A stretch of DNA of 64,000 nucleotides from Entomortierella parvispora. Its lineage: Eukaryota > Mortierellomycota > Mortierellomycetes > Mortierellales > Mortierellaceae. Below, in pieces: positions 46,125 through 58,852 of this stretch. Made by a program: the position numbers and the translations under genes. The number at the start of each line of letters is the position of its first letter. The stretch's first letter is position 1. The stretch covers positions 682,001 through 746,000 of the forward strand of contig OY752150.1 in assembly GCA_963573315.1 (NCBI GenBank), read 5' to 3'. The notes beneath the pieces are model-generated. The model did no database searches. It was not told the origin of the DNA and saw only the letters and a program-made list of their open reading frames with translations.

Positions 46125-49100
46125 ATGGAGCAATACGTCGCTGGTCTCGAGCAGACCCTGCAGCAGGTCCTCTTCTCCAACGACAGCAACCAGATCAAGG
46201 AGGTAACTACATGGACACCCGTGCCTGAGACATTGGGCCTTCGCAATTAGCTACCTGCACAGGCCATGCATGCGATTCTGCCCCACTTAAGGACCTATCT
46301 GAACTCACCCCGAATGGATTCTTTTTCTTTGTCTGATTGTCTGCAGGCTACTAAGGCTTTGAGCAACCAGTACTTTGCCGATGCCAACTGCGTCCCTGCC
46401 CTTGTTCATATCATCCAGACCTCTTCCCAGAAGGAGGTAATATGCGTGGGGTATCCCCCTTTGTTGTTTGGTGGCCAATAGTTGGAATGGCGCAACCTTC
46501 GGGAATCGAGATCGAGCGAGGAACGATGGATCTACGATCCTGAATGTTTGCTGATTGCGGAGACCGCGACAGGATGTATTTCAGTCAACTCCTTGCCTTA
46601 TTCGCGTGAGGAGCAGCCTTCTTCGAACAGGACTCCCTCTTCTCAAGGAGCAGACTCGCCAACCAACACCCTATGTCCCCATTGCAGTTTTGTGATAACA
46701 AAAACAAAACAACGAAAGAAAAAAAAACGCGCTCTCGACCTGACTGGACCCGCAGGCAGAGAGCAAACGAGCGAAAAACTTAAACATGACCACACCACAC
46801 CACTCCACTCGGCCGTCGCTCTTTCCCTCTCATTTTCACGCTTGCTGATCGCTATACTGATTCGTTGCTATTGTCCTTTCCCCTCTTTTTAGATCCGTCA
46901 ACTTGCTGCTGTCGAGCTCCGTAAGCAGATCTCGTCCTGGTGGACCAAGTTGGACGAGTCTGTTCGCACTGCCGTCAAGGCCAAGCTTTTGGAGATCATC
47001 TTGACCGAGCAGGAGTAAGTCTTATAGGTCGAGAGCAGCAGCAAGAGGACGACGCGTACATCCTCCTTGGGCACTGACAGTATTTTTTTCTCTATTAATT
47101 CTTCTTCAGACCTCTTCCCCGCCACTCGACTTCCCGTGTCATTGCCACGGTCGGAAGACTCGAGATCCCCGAAAACACCTGGAACGAACTTCTCGCCTTC
47201 TTGTTCCAGTGCTCTTCCAGCGCGAACGCCGGTCACCGTGAGGTCGGTGTCTATGTCATCTACGCCATCTTCGAGGTTACCGATGCATTTGCCGAAAACC
47301 TTCGTCAGCTTTTGGAGTTGTTTAGCCGTACCATCGTTGACCCCGAGTCGCAGGTTGTTCGCACCACTACCATCCTGGCCCTGGGCAAGATGGCCGATTT
47401 TATTGAAGAGGATCAAAAGGAAGAGATCGCCATGTTCTCTGAGCTTGTCCCCCATATGGTCAATGTCCTTCAGCAGTGCCTTAGCGAGAGCGACGAGGAG
47501 TCTGCCGCCAAGTGCTTCGATGTCTTTGATACCCTGTTGTTGCTCGAGCTCCCCATTTTGTCCAAGCACATCCAGAATCTGATCCAGTTCTTCCTTAGCG
47601 TTGGAGGCAACAAGTCCTACGAGCCTGTCATGCGTGTCCAAGCCCTTTCCTTCCTCATGTGGGCCATTGTCTACAAGAAGACCAAGATCCAGCGTCTCAA
47701 GTTGGTCACCCCCATGATCCAGGCTTTGATGCCTATTGCTGCCGAGGAGGAGCCTGAAGATAGCGACGAGGATTCCCCCGCTCGCCTTGCCTTCAAGGTT
47801 ATCAACACCCTCGCCACCAACCTCCCTCCCCAGCAGGTTTTCCCTGTTGCTCTTGAGGGCATCCTCGCCTACATGCAAAACTCGGATCCTCTTTACCGCA
47901 AGGCGGCCATGGTTACTTTGGCTGTGTTGGTTGAGGGCTCCGTCGACTTCATCCGTCCCAAGTTCAGCGACCTTCTTCTGGTCGTCTGCGCTGGTCTTCA
48001 GGATCCTGAGGCCAATGTCCGCCGTGCTGCCTGCATGGCCTTGAGCTCCTTTGCTGAGGAGTTTGATCAAGAGGTTGCTGAGAACCACGCTACTCTCTTG
48101 CCCCTCGTCTTCAACTTGATGAACGAGCCCACCCCCGAGATCACCAAGCAAGCTTGCAATGCCTTGGATGCCATTTTGGAGGGTCTCGGTGAGAACATTC
48201 TTCAGTACCTTCCCGTCCTTATGCAGAAGTTGATGCATATGCTCGATCACGCCCAAGGCGAGACCCGCGCCATTGTTGTCGCTGCTATTGGCAGTGCCGC
48301 CCATGCCTCCGGAACCGAGTTCACTCCCTATTTCCCTGAGGTCATGAAGCGTCTTCAACACTTGATGACCCTTCACTCCAGCGAGGATGAGCTCATGCTC
48401 CGTGCTGTCTCTACTGATGCCCTCGGTGCCATTGCCGCCGCCGTCGGAAAGGATGCCTTCAGAGTAAGGATAATTCCATATTTATATTTTGTCTTTCATG
48501 AACAGTTATTGTGAGGTGTAACTGCTGATCGTGTTTATCTTGTTTTATAGCCTTACTTGAACGACTTGATGAACCTTGCCATGGAAGGACTCCTCCTGGA
48601 TAACACCCGCCTCCGCGAGTGTGGATACTTCTTCTTTGCCGGAATTGCCCAGGTCTTTGAGGACGAATTTGCTCCCTATTTGCCTGGAATTGTTCCCCAG
48701 TTGATTGCTTCCTGCCAGTTGGATGAGAACAGCACCCAGGTTGATAACGAGGAGGATATCGAGGATGCTGACGGTGAGGACACTGCTGAGGACCCCAGCT
48801 ACGTCTTCCGCTCCGCCATCGCTGATGAGAAGGAAGTTGCTGCCGATACCATTGGCGATTTCTTCCAGCACACTGGAGCCGCTTTCTTGCCATATGTCGA
48901 GCAGAGTGTTGAAGAGCTGAAGAACTTGACTACCCACATGTCCGATGGTGTCCGTAAGGCCTCCTGCGGAGCCCTCTTCAACTTCTTGCGTACTTTCTAC
49001 AAGCTCTCCAAGTGTGAAGAGTGGAAGGCTGGTCTTCCCGTTGCCATCCCCCTCCATGACAATGTCGCTCAGTTGAACACGTTGGTCATGCCCACCATTC

Positions 49101-50435
49101 TCTCTGTTTGGGAGGATGAAGATGACAAGTAAGTACCTCTTTTTTCTTTTTTTTTTCTGCATTGACACTCATTTCTACTGCCTTGCGTTACAATGATGAC
49201 TTCAAATCAGCTACTTTAAACCCAGCTCAATTCGATTCTCTATGAGATGACTTTGATTCAGACTGAAAAAACATATCGGCAGCTCGTTTTTATGGCCTCC
49301 CCGCAATACCAAATTTCCTAAACCACAACTAACAAATGGCTTATTGCTTGTGTATAGGATGGTCGTTGTTCAGTTGTGCCAGGAGATGGTCGAGACCATC
49401 AAGCTTTGCGGACCTGCCATTATTGCTGAGCGTAAGTTCATTAGGAGCTAGCAGATTAATAGGGGTATGCAGATCGTCAGAACTAACATCATTTTACGTC
49501 AATTAGATATCGGCACAATCGGCGAGCACTTGAACTTGATTTTTGAGAAGAAGGCTTACTGCCAGCAGGAGCTTGCCGATGACGAGGGTCTTTTGGATGA
49601 GGATGAGCAGGCCGAGTTCGATGCTTTGTTGATCTCTTCCGCTTCCGACTTGGTCGGTGCTGTCGCTGCTGCCTTAGGTGAAAGCTTCGTTCCTCTCGGC
49701 AAGGTCTTTATCCCCCACATTGCCAAATACTACAAGAAGTCCAAGCCCACGAGCGAGCGCTCCATGGCCATCGGCTGCTTGGGCGAGATTGCCGCCGGCA
49801 TGAAGGGCGGCATCACTGAGTTCACTGAGGTGATCTTCCCCATTGCATTGAAGGCTCTTGCTGACGAGGAGGCTGAGGTTCGCAGCAATGCTGCCTTCAC
49901 CGTTGGTGCCCTCTGCCAAAACACCCAGCTTGACATCTCTTCGTAAGTATTTTTTTTCATCTGCACAATCGGTCAGGTTGATTTACTTTGTTCGCTGACG
50001 GTACATTTTTCTTTCATCCCACGTAGCCAATATCCCGCTCTCTTGACCGCCTTATACCCCTTGTTCCAGGGCCAGCGCCTTGAGAATGTGACGGACAATG
50101 CATGCGGAGCCGTCGCTCGCATGATCATGCGTCACCCCAACGCAGTCCCCATTGACCAGGTCTTGCCCGTGTTTGTTCAGGCTCTGCCATTGAAGCTTGA
50201 CTATGAGGAGAACGTTCCCGTGTACGATCTCTTGTTCTCGTTGATCCGTTCCCAAAACGCATGGATCTATAGCAACTTGAACTTGCTCCTGCCTATCTTT
50301 GCCGATGTTCTTTCCAAGGAGGATGAGCTCAAGGTCCACACTCGCGCAGAGATGATTGAGATCATCAAGGGCTTGAACCAGCAGCTCCCTGCCCTGAACA
50401 TTGCCGAGTCTCCCTTGGCCGCCTACCTCCAGTAA
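46125..50435 (+). CDS. Importin-4/Kap123-type karyopherin beta
   Basis: Eight exons (46125-46202, 46347-46436, 46893-47014, 47110-48463, 48551-49128, 49358-49431, 49507-49942, 50027-50435) predict 1,046 residues, close to yeast Kap123 and human importin-4. The protein is a run of helical HEAT repeats. The N-terminus has the family pattern: YVAGLEQTLQQVLFSNDSNQIKEATKALSNQY, then PALVHIIQ, then IRQLAAVELRKQI. Further landmarks are an acidic loop (EEEPEDSDEDSP), PSYVFRSAIADEKEVAADTI, MAIGCLGEIAAGMKGGITEF and ALADEEAEVRSNAAFTVGAL. Kap123/IPO4 imports histones H3-H4 and ribosomal proteins in a Ran-GTP-dependent way. The gene is intron-rich at both ends. The related Kap121/IPO5 subfamily is the main alternative. 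Confidence 0.92.
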
Positions 50436-50680
50436 TTTCTTCTCTCCATAATCTAGATCAACATTCTCATGCTTCATTCAGCCAACCTCCCCTCCAATCA
50501 CCCACATATTCCACATACAAAAATATACAAGTTTTTGTCAACATGAAAAGGATTTCCTGAATTTAGTCCGCACCCATGTTGGACCCAATTCCCTCTGTAT
50601 TCAAATTTCATGACCCTATTAATGATGGTTGAAAATTTCGCCGTTTTGCATGAGGACCATGGAGCTAAACGAGTCATGAT

Positions 50681-53600
50681 TTATCGTTTAAGAGAGTAGC
50701 TCTGAAAGAAGATAGGACCGACCACGGTCTTGGCAGCTACAGTATGGGTGATAGGATGGATAAGCTCGAAAGTAAAGACAAAGCCTGGATCCAAGTCCTT
50801 CAATTCCGCCTTTGATTTCTCGCTCAGAGACGACGCAAAGGACACTGACGATGGAGACGAAACAGAAGTGGGGCCGGTGGTGAGTGATGTGGATGAAGAG
50901 GAGGGGGAGGGGGAGGAAGGAGGCAAAAGTGTTTGCGGTTGCAGCTGCAGCTCCGTCGCTATTCTGGTCTTGTCGCGCTGGATCAAATGATGCAAACTAG
51001 AACAAGAGACCTTGGCTTTGACCTCAAGCTGACCGTTCCTCAGTTCTACTACATTTGAGCAAAGATCTGTCGTCATGGTCGTGTCCGCGTCTGACGGGAG
51101 TGCAAAGGCAGGGATGGCAGGGACATAAAAATGCAGGATGGAGGATACGGCGGCGTCAGTCGCTGCTTCTGACGATATCGCCGAGGGTTTCTTGCTTTGC
51201 TGTAAGGTCCTTGAGCAAACATGACAGACACCAGGAAGGGGGATGCCATCGCCAGGGTAGTTGTGAGAGGACACCTGGTTATCGTCAAACTGTGCCGATG
51301 CTGCTGTCGCTGTTCCGTTGGACTTTCCCAATTCAATGGACATTCGGAGCTCATACGTCTTCTCGTTCAGGACGGAGACTGGCTGCCCGTTGACTCGCTT
51401 CACCATCTCATGGGGGAACCGAATACCAACGAATTCCTTCGGGAATGGTGTGGGCGACAAAGTCGATCCGGATAAATCCTCAGACGCTAGTTGAATCTCA
51501 ATCCCAAAGGATTCCCCAGTTCTGAACAAGGACTCTGGGAAGGCGCGGCTAATCGCAGAGGCCGTGGCGGGTATGCCCATCGTAGGACCCTTCTTGAATT
51601 GAACCATCATGGTCACGCCTTCGGAAGGAAGGGCGTCTTGACTTGAATGACTCAACCGGTCCTGAACCGCAGATATCACTTTGCTGTAATAACCAGACTC
51701 GGTATTGTCAGTGGTGACGGGGCTATATCCCTCTGATGGAATTGCACCTCGAGGGATCTCATTGCCTTTGAGCACCTTCCTGTTAATAATCATTGATCCA
51801 TCTTCGGCCACGGTATGCATCGGTGGCAGATCTTGTTGATCCAAGGGCGGTATGTCGTGGTTGATGTACACACCACGAATTGCGTCCGCAATCTTGGCTA
51901 TCGTCTTGGCCTCTTCGTCCTCCTCTTCCTCTTCCTGAAAAAAAGTATTGCAAGATATTGCCTCGCCGACGGTCTTGCCATCGCGGTCAGTCATTTCCTC
52001 AGCCATATCCGAATCTTCATCCGAGGACGTAAAGGAACCAGAGTCGTTCTCTGTCTGGATAAAGTCGGGCATTCCTCGGATTGTGCTGGAGAACCTTGTT
52101 CGAGAAACGGTCGAGTGGCGCGTGCAGGCAATCGAAAGATATCCTTCCACAGCCTGTGTAGGTTCTATAAACCGCGGTAGACAGGCATAGAATTCATTGG
52201 GTGTACGAGCACCAGAGGAGGTGGCCCCAGCTAAAATCAAAGACAAATTGTGAGATAATGACAATAGACATAATCTTGCGAAGTACTTTGTTAATGTGCA
52301 CAGAAACTCACCAATAACAAGAGTCTTCACAATAGACTCGTGGCCTTGAATCACTGCATACATGAGCGGCGTCATAGCCCAGGCATCTAGGGCCTCGAGT
52401 TCGCATCCATCCTCAATCAGTCGCGTCGCCAGTTCGTGGAAGCCCAAAAGAATGCTGAGATGTAGCATGTTGCCTTGGTTCTCCAACTGCATTGAAAGAT
52501 CCACCGTGGCAGGAAGTTGATCCAATGTCTTCAAGATTCCCTGTTGCACTTCGTCCCGTGTCAAGATCTCGGATTCGATTCCTTCTCTTTCTTCTATAGG
52601 ATCACCTTCTGCCATCATGTTGCCGCCGCCGCCAGGGGATCCTCTAGTGCGAGTGCCCGTTGACAGTCCTGGGATATCTCTTAAAATCTCATTCACGGTT
52701 CCCTTTTGACCCGTCGCCTGGGTGTGCAAGTATTCGAGTGCTCGGTGGGCCATACGCAATTGGAGCTTCAGGATCAATAGCTCTGTCTCCGAGTTGTCCG
52801 TGTAGGTGAACTGGGCCAAATCCGTAAAGCTAGCACCCAAATGGTCACAGAGAGTAATCGGAACCGTCCCCGGCAAGGGATTCTGAGGAGCTTTACAGAG
52901 GATCAAGTTGGAAGTCTCGACAACTATATCCTCAGCCGGAAAACATCCGAAATAAGCCACCATCCCCTCCTGAAAAAACAGCGCTCGGAGGACCACATCC
53001 GTCATCTTGCGGATCGGACCCTGATCCGGTCGAACCTCAAATATCCGTGGAGGCTGGGACTGGAGCTGGTGAGACGATAAAGAAGTCGACATTGTCTCGT
53101 TCAGGCTTATAAGCGATTGTTGACGAGACCTCATCCTTACACTGGTCTGGTCAAGGTCACTGGAAAGTTCATCCTTGAAGTTTGAAGCCATGGAAGAGGA
53201 GGCCATATTTTCCTGTATGTATGAAATGGGCGATGGAAAATTGGAATGATTTGACATGGCCGATCCTGGTCGAGCAATTGCCGATGACGACCACGGCGGT
53301 TGGCTGGCCAAAGGATCAGAAAAGACACTGAATAGGCTGAAGTTTGTATCAACATTGGGGAGACTCCTTTGGTGCTTGATAATCTTGATCTTGGCTGAGG
53401 GACCATCTTCGGTGACTTTGGTTGGTCGTTGGCTGGGATAGGCTCGCTTGGCCTTGTGGTGACCGGAGCACATGATTGGGGATGTGATGCAGGACATGAT
53501 AGTATCTCGCTCATCTTCAGTAGCGTTCTTTGGGCTTGAGCTCTTGGAAATATTGGTGCGCTTCAGCTTGAATTCAAACTGGTACCGGTCCTTGTTGCCG

Positions 53601-55281
53601 CGCTCTCCGTGGTCTGTAGAGGAGCAAATGGCCTTAGCCAAGATGGTTACAGACCCTGTGGCGCTGTCCACATGCGCAAACGAGGAGGGGTCTGTTGACG
53701 AAGGCGAAAGGGGATCCAGTAGCACAATGATTGGAGACGACGGCCCGTACTTGTGACAACATTTGGCGCATGCGCCCTTTCGAATCTGGCCAGAATTGGC
53801 CAAGCGGACTATAATCTGCAGAGTCAAAGGCTCTGCCTTGGCCCTTGGTTTTCCTGCAGTGTTGATGGCTTCGCGTCGATCCACTCGCATGGTGGGGTAT
53901 TTCGAACAAGAAGAGGAGGTAGAGACTGGCTTTGTGAGCTTCAGCTTGATTAGGAATTGTTGACCAGTGCGGACTTCCGCCACGGCAGAGGCGGGGACGA
54001 GGGTTCCATCGGGTGAAATCTCTTCCATCTGGTCCTTTTTCTGAATGATCCTTGCATCAAGAGCGTATCCGAACAGTTCCTCCTACATGTTTTAATAAAT
54101 GAGAGAAGGCCCGTTAGAAATTAGTGTAAACATTCAAACAAAAAGAACTAAATAAGCTTGAGCCAATGGAAAGACATGCCACTGGATCGAAGATCTGGAG
54201 GATCTGTGGAGCAGAGATTGGGCGCAGCGATCGGCGATCGGACGACAGTGCAAAAAAAAAAAAAGGCGATCAAGGGCGACACTGCTCGCAGGGTGGATGT
54301 GGAGGGTATTATGCTGTAAAAACCAATCATTACCTCCTTGCTGTTGTTGTTGTCATCGTTGTTCATACTTCTGGAGCCGAAGCTCTGTTCAGGGTCTTGT
54401 TGCCTTTGTTGGCTCGACTCGTGTCCCAGAGGGTGACAAAGCGGGTGATTCGAAGACGATGAAGAGGGTGTACGCAGCTCCTGCTTCTGTTGTTGCTGCT
54501 GTTGTTGTTGCTGTTGCTGTTGATTAGCGTGTTGTGGTTGATCATGTAATGACTGGGCATTGAGCTGCTGGAGAGGCTGTTGCATCAATAAAGAATTCGA
54601 GCTGGTGAAGCCGTGATGTTGATGCAAGGGGAACGGAGCCAATGCCATGACGTCCATTGAAGCGGTCGTGGCCAAAGTGGGGCTCAGGAGGTTCGGAGGG
54701 CTCGGTCGGTGGCCCGCGTTCAGGAACGGATGGATATAAGGAGCCAATGGCAGCGCCCGAGGCAAATTCGTGGATGAAGACGACGATAGAGACAAGGGCT
54801 GGACTACACTTGAATATGTCAAAGAACTACGCCCAGAGAAATGTTCAGGTGAAGGTGCTGCTACTGACGCTACCTGTGGTTGGGGTGAGGAAGAGGCTCG
54901 TTTCTGGACTTGTTGCTGCTGCTTGTTGGCAAGTTGGCGGGTTTGGTCTTCGATCAACGTCCTTCGTTGGCGTAGTTGAAGATTCTGTAACTGGATCTGT
55001 GCCTGATGTTGGTGATGTTGGAGAAGGAGACGTTGGTGCACGAGTTGTTGTCGACGTTGATCTTGCTCAAGCGAGACCTCAGGTGTATTATGAGAAGGAG
55101 CAGACACTTGCTGTGGAGAGTAGTGAGGTTGTTGTTGTTGCTGCTGCTGTTGTTCTTGTAGAGGGTCAAGGGATAGATCATCGACCGAGAGACTGGCTGC
55201 GGGTGCGAAGGTTGAGAGGGAGGCAAAAGGACAAGAAGAGTGGGCCATGAAGGACGGTTGGCCTTGCTTTTGAGGAAACAT
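50681..55281 (-). CDS. MGA2/SPT23-like IPT/ankyrin transcription regulator without an obvious C-terminal membrane anchor
   Basis: Three exons (55281-54334, 54082-52312, 52230-50681) predict 1,422 residues. The 81-base second intron is a multiple of three and open, but its GTGAGT/TTTTAG ends and the ankyrin helix it would break show it is an intron. Residues 1-316 are Gln-rich. A domain resembling the MGA2/SPT23 DNA-binding-like region follows (EELFGYALDARIIQKKDQ; KGACAKCCHKYGP; ILAKAICSSTDH). Next is an IPT/TIG domain (RIFEVRPDQGPIRKMTDVVL and VAYFGCFPAEDIV) and two ankyrin repeats (NMLHLSILLGFHELATRLI, MTPLMYAVIQGHESIVKTLV). Yeast MGA2/SPT23 are ER-anchored by a C-terminal helix, released on low unsaturation, and switch on OLE1. 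Here no such helix is seen; the last 250 residues look like a second copy of the first domain. Confidence 0.82.
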
Positions 55282-57104
55282 GGCGAGCGCGACAGCGAGA
55301 CAACAATGAAGCCGGCGGCAGGAAGAGGCGGCTCATAGAAGACGAGATGCGATTGTGCTATCGGGCAGACGAGCGTCAGAGGGACGGACAGACAGGCAGG
55401 ACAGGCAGGACAGGCATGGTCGCAATGAATGGTTCGGCGCACAATGGAGAATGTGCGCTTTTGTTGAAGAATGGAGGGAGGTTGAGAGCAGGCGAATGAA
55501 GACGACTTTTAGCGAATGGCGATGCAGGATGGAGCGATTGGCGCCTCGACGGAGGGAGAGAGATAGACAGAGAGAGAGAGGGTATGTGTGAAGAGAAGAG
55601 GGAAGGAAGGGAAGGGGAAATGCGACAGCGCAAGTGCTCTTTTGTCAAAACGCGACAAAGAGAGAATAAACTCAAGGAAAAGGAGAGTCAGTCCCTCCGC
55701 GCGCGCGTCACTCTCTTTGTCCACACCCATGTCCACATCCTCTGCCTGCTTGTCCCAGAAGTGCGGGACAAGACAGTTGGAGACGACAGTTGGAGACGAC
55801 AAGAGAGAGTTGGTAGACAAATCCCGTCCCCTGCTTCTTCCCCTCCTTCCTCTCCTACTCCTCCTCCTCTTTGCTCCTCTTCACCGACGCACTCTCCTCC
55901 TCCTTCTCACCATCGCTGTCGCCTCTTCGGGGAGGCAGTGCGGCAGCTGCAAGAACAACAACAAGGACTCCAACGACCACGAATCCCCTGCAAGAACAAG
56001 ACCAAGCAATCAAGTAAAGTACTATACCAGAGAGATCTTCGCAGTGGTTCATGTTCTTGAGATCAACTTCGTGAGAGTGTCCAAGGATGGGCATTGCCGC
56101 GCCATCAGTCAGCGGCCATCAGTCGCCGCTCATCAGTCACCGGCCGCCAGCCATTCATCTTCCAAGCTTTCTCTGCTGTTCTCTTTCCTTTGCACCCTTC
56201 CTCACCAGCTCTCTCTCTCCTCTCACTCTCACTCTCTCATGAACAGCATCGACACAAAGCTTGAAACTACACTTAGACTAGAGCTAGATTAGATAGCTAG
56301 TTTAGATAGCTGCTGTCGCAACCGTAACCGCAGGCCCGAGCTCAGGCTCGTTGAAACCCAAATCCGAGTCCGGCTGGAGGCCAGACTCGAAGTCGAGGTG
56401 CAACCAAGTGGTTGAACCAGATTCGAACCATACAAAGGCTCAAAGAGCCAAAAGAAACCCCGCGGGGGCGGCAACAGCAACCAGAGCCGGGGCCGCTGCT
56501 ATTGCCTCCTCAGCCGTCGCTCGGCCCGGTCCATCAGGTGCCGTCTACTGCCTCTTCAGCAGCACTCCAGCAGCTGTCGCCACAGCAGCTGGTATCGGTC
56601 GGCCCGCTAGCAGCAGCAGTCGTCCCCCTGCCAACAGTTTGCCATCAGCCAAGAGCATGTAATGGCCATTTCTTGAACTTCGATGAATGGTTGTAATAAA
56701 AATCTTCCGTTTGTTCATTTCTCCTCTATTTGCTGTAAATATTCTCCGTCGCTGGTGGTGCCCCTCTCTCATTCTCAGTCCTCAAAGTCATCACTTTCTT
56801 TCGAAAGCCACTATCTCTCCTGCCACCTTCGCACGAGATAGTGATTGTGATCCATAATCTAATCGTGGTGGGGATCTCCACAGCCTCAGATCGCAGATAA
56901 AACTGCTTGAACCCATTTTTGGTGCATGTTTGCAACACAAAAGTAGTTTCCCGTTCCCTCCTCTAGTCTCCTTTCCTCACTGTGTTTTTCTGAATCATTT
57001 ATGGTCTTTCTGCATCCCTCATGCTCTCCTTTACTTTTGGAATCTGCGATATCTCGTTTACATATATTGTCGCATCTCTCTTTTTGTTGTTGTTGTTTGG
57101 TTTC
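55282..57104. other. Intergenic, with a weak plus-strand open frame
   Basis: Upstream region of the MGA2/SPT23-like gene and downstream region of the PAC1-like gene. A GC-rich Ala/Pro/Ser-coding frame on the plus strand (56351-56662), followed by an AATAAA at about 56696, could be a small transcript, but the protein has no recognisable domain and overlapping frames are equally open. CT-rich sequence at about 55840-55920 and 56180-56240 suggests leader sequence of a plus-strand transcript. Nothing firmer can be said. Confidence 0.35.
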
Positions 57105-58112
57105 TCAAAGGTACATCATGCTATCCACCGCTTCCTCATCTTCGCCCTTGGATGGCCTATATTCAACCGCCCTCTCAGCCGAGAATTCTGTCGATCCACC
57201 CTCGCCAATGGTCAACACTAGCGACGCTGTCAGGTTTTCAATAATCGACTATTGCACAAGACATATAATATGAAAAGTTAAAGCCCGGTCTGCAAACGCG
57301 TGCAAGAGAAAAACACTGAGTGCGCTCTCGCAATGTCCTTTTCTTCCTGCAAAGTATGTTTTTACCTTAGTTTCCCGGAGGCCAGTTCCCTTTTTCGCTG
57401 GATGCACCAATACTGTTGTTGGAATCTCAATGAACGTCAGCAACGCCAACAATGTGTTCAGAATGTGATCGCCCAATGACACATCCTTTGGCAGGGCAGG
57501 CAACCCAAGCGATCCCTCTAATAGGTGACAGAAACAGGATTCCCGCAGTTAAGAGTTAGTTATAGGTTCCTTACTTTGGGAAGTACCTTGGTGGCGACAA
57601 CAACGGGGATGTTCAATGATTTGGGTTCCCTGGCTGCTTTCCTTACCTTGATGAAGTTGAACAACATGCGTCTGAGATTGGTTCGTAGCAAAGTTGGAAG
57701 CGGCAACAATGACGATATTTCGAGTTCCTGACGCCTTTGCTTGGTTCACGATCGCCTCACAGAGAAAAGAGGCCTGTTCTGTTGTTGCAGGTGCGGTCGA
57801 AACTGTCAGCAGCCCAATCTTTTGTTGATCCTTACCGCCGATCGCGGTCGAATAGTGAATAGAGTCCTTTTGTTGCTTCTTGGCTGCTTGTGCTGATCCC
57901 GAGGACTTTGATTTTTTTGTGGGTGGGGAACTATAGTGCGACCAGGCAGCAATGGCTTGACCTTGCGAGACGGCATGCGCGGACGAGAGCAGGATCTTGG
58001 GTCCTGCTTGGAGCACGTCTGGGAATGCAATGACCAAAGTGGATTCGAAGGTGGGCAGTCCAGTCTCGGCGGTCGTGGACGATGCAATGTCCATGGGTTC
58101 CTTGATCATCAT
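57105..58112 (-). CDS. PAC1/PSMG1-like proteasome assembly chaperone (tentative)
   Basis: Three exons (58112-57647, 57517-57366, 57248-57105) predict 253 residues. The start is the ATG at 58112 (MMIKEPMDIAS). A beta strand STLVIAFPDVLQ is followed by ILLSSAHAVSQG, then IGLLTVSTAPATTEQASFLC, RNIVIVAASNFA, and the block LPALPKDVSLGDHILNTLLA with IEIPTTVLVHP. The alternation of strands and helices, the Leu-Pro...Asp-x-x-Leu block, the Ile-Pro strand and the size (human PSMG1 is 288 residues) suggest PAC1, which pairs with PAC2 to order the 20S alpha ring. Identity is low by eye, so another member of the PAC/PSMG superfamily is possible. The gene is divergent from the CipC-like gene. Confidence 0.55.
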
Positions 58113-58852
58113 CCTGTTCCGTGATGTGAGGGCGGGAGAGTGAATGAGTGAGTAAATGAATGAATGAGACCGACTAAGAACAAGGAAGAATGTCTGTCCG
58201 TTGTGGCCGATGAGCCCTCAAGGGCCGCGTTGCCAGTGGACACGCGTCATTTTGTCCACTTGCGTGACTCGCTTCCTTGCCGTAGGAAAAGGGGCAAGGA
58301 CGAAGGTGGACGGACGCGTCTCTTTGTATGGACGACGTCAATGGGGCACAGGAAACGCCTGAATTTCTTTGTTCCTTCCTTCCGTGGATGCTGTCATCAT
58401 GTCGACACAACAGTTCACTGTACCTAATGGTCAATTATAGTGTGGGAAAAGGGCTTGGGATTTTCTCTTTGCTCTTGCTCGCAACAGGTTGTGTGAAGAA
58501 CAAAGGCTGTCTCTTTTCTTGTTTGGAATCGCAGGTTTGGCTCATTCTTTCCCCAAAAGTCGCCCCATCCCTCTGTTTCCAGTGTCATCATTATGCAACA
58601 TCCGCCTCGTCCAAGGATGGGAATGCAGCGGCGCTTGGACTATTGTCCACAAAGAAAGAGGAGCTGTCTAACACATGAATAACAGGCCTGGGTCCACACT
58701 CTTTCCAAAAGAGCCAGGCATGGAAGACCAAATGAAAAAAAAAGGTATAAAAAGGACTGGTACCAGGCCAAAAACTTGTTCATCATCCTTTTCTTCCAAT
58801 CCACAACTTTTCTCCCGCTCTTCCCAACAACAACACAACTCTCGACCCTGCA
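58113..58852. promoter_or_regulatory. Divergent upstream region of the PAC1-like and CipC-like genes, with a TATA box
   Basis: No gene is seen. A TATAAAAA element at 58746-58753 lies 107 bases upstream of the CipC-like start, well placed for a TATA box with a leader of about 75 bases. A GAATGA-type repeat at about 58143-58168 lies just upstream of the PAC1-like start. Confidence 0.65.

Noticed and set aside
52231-52311. Open, in-frame hydrophobic segment in the MGA2/SPT23-like protein that could be read as a membrane helix
   Set aside because: It has GTGAGT and TTTTAG ends, interrupts an ankyrin helix, and is an 81-base intron that happens to be open. It should not be counted as a membrane anchor.
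56410-56430. GGTTCGAATCT on the minus strand, like a tRNA B box
   Set aside because: The flanking bases do not form a T stem, and no matching acceptor or anticodon stem is found.
56351-56692. Ala/Pro/Ser-rich plus-strand frames followed by AATAAA
   Set aside because: Two overlapping frames are equally open and neither has a recognisable motif. Kept only as a note under the intergenic entry.
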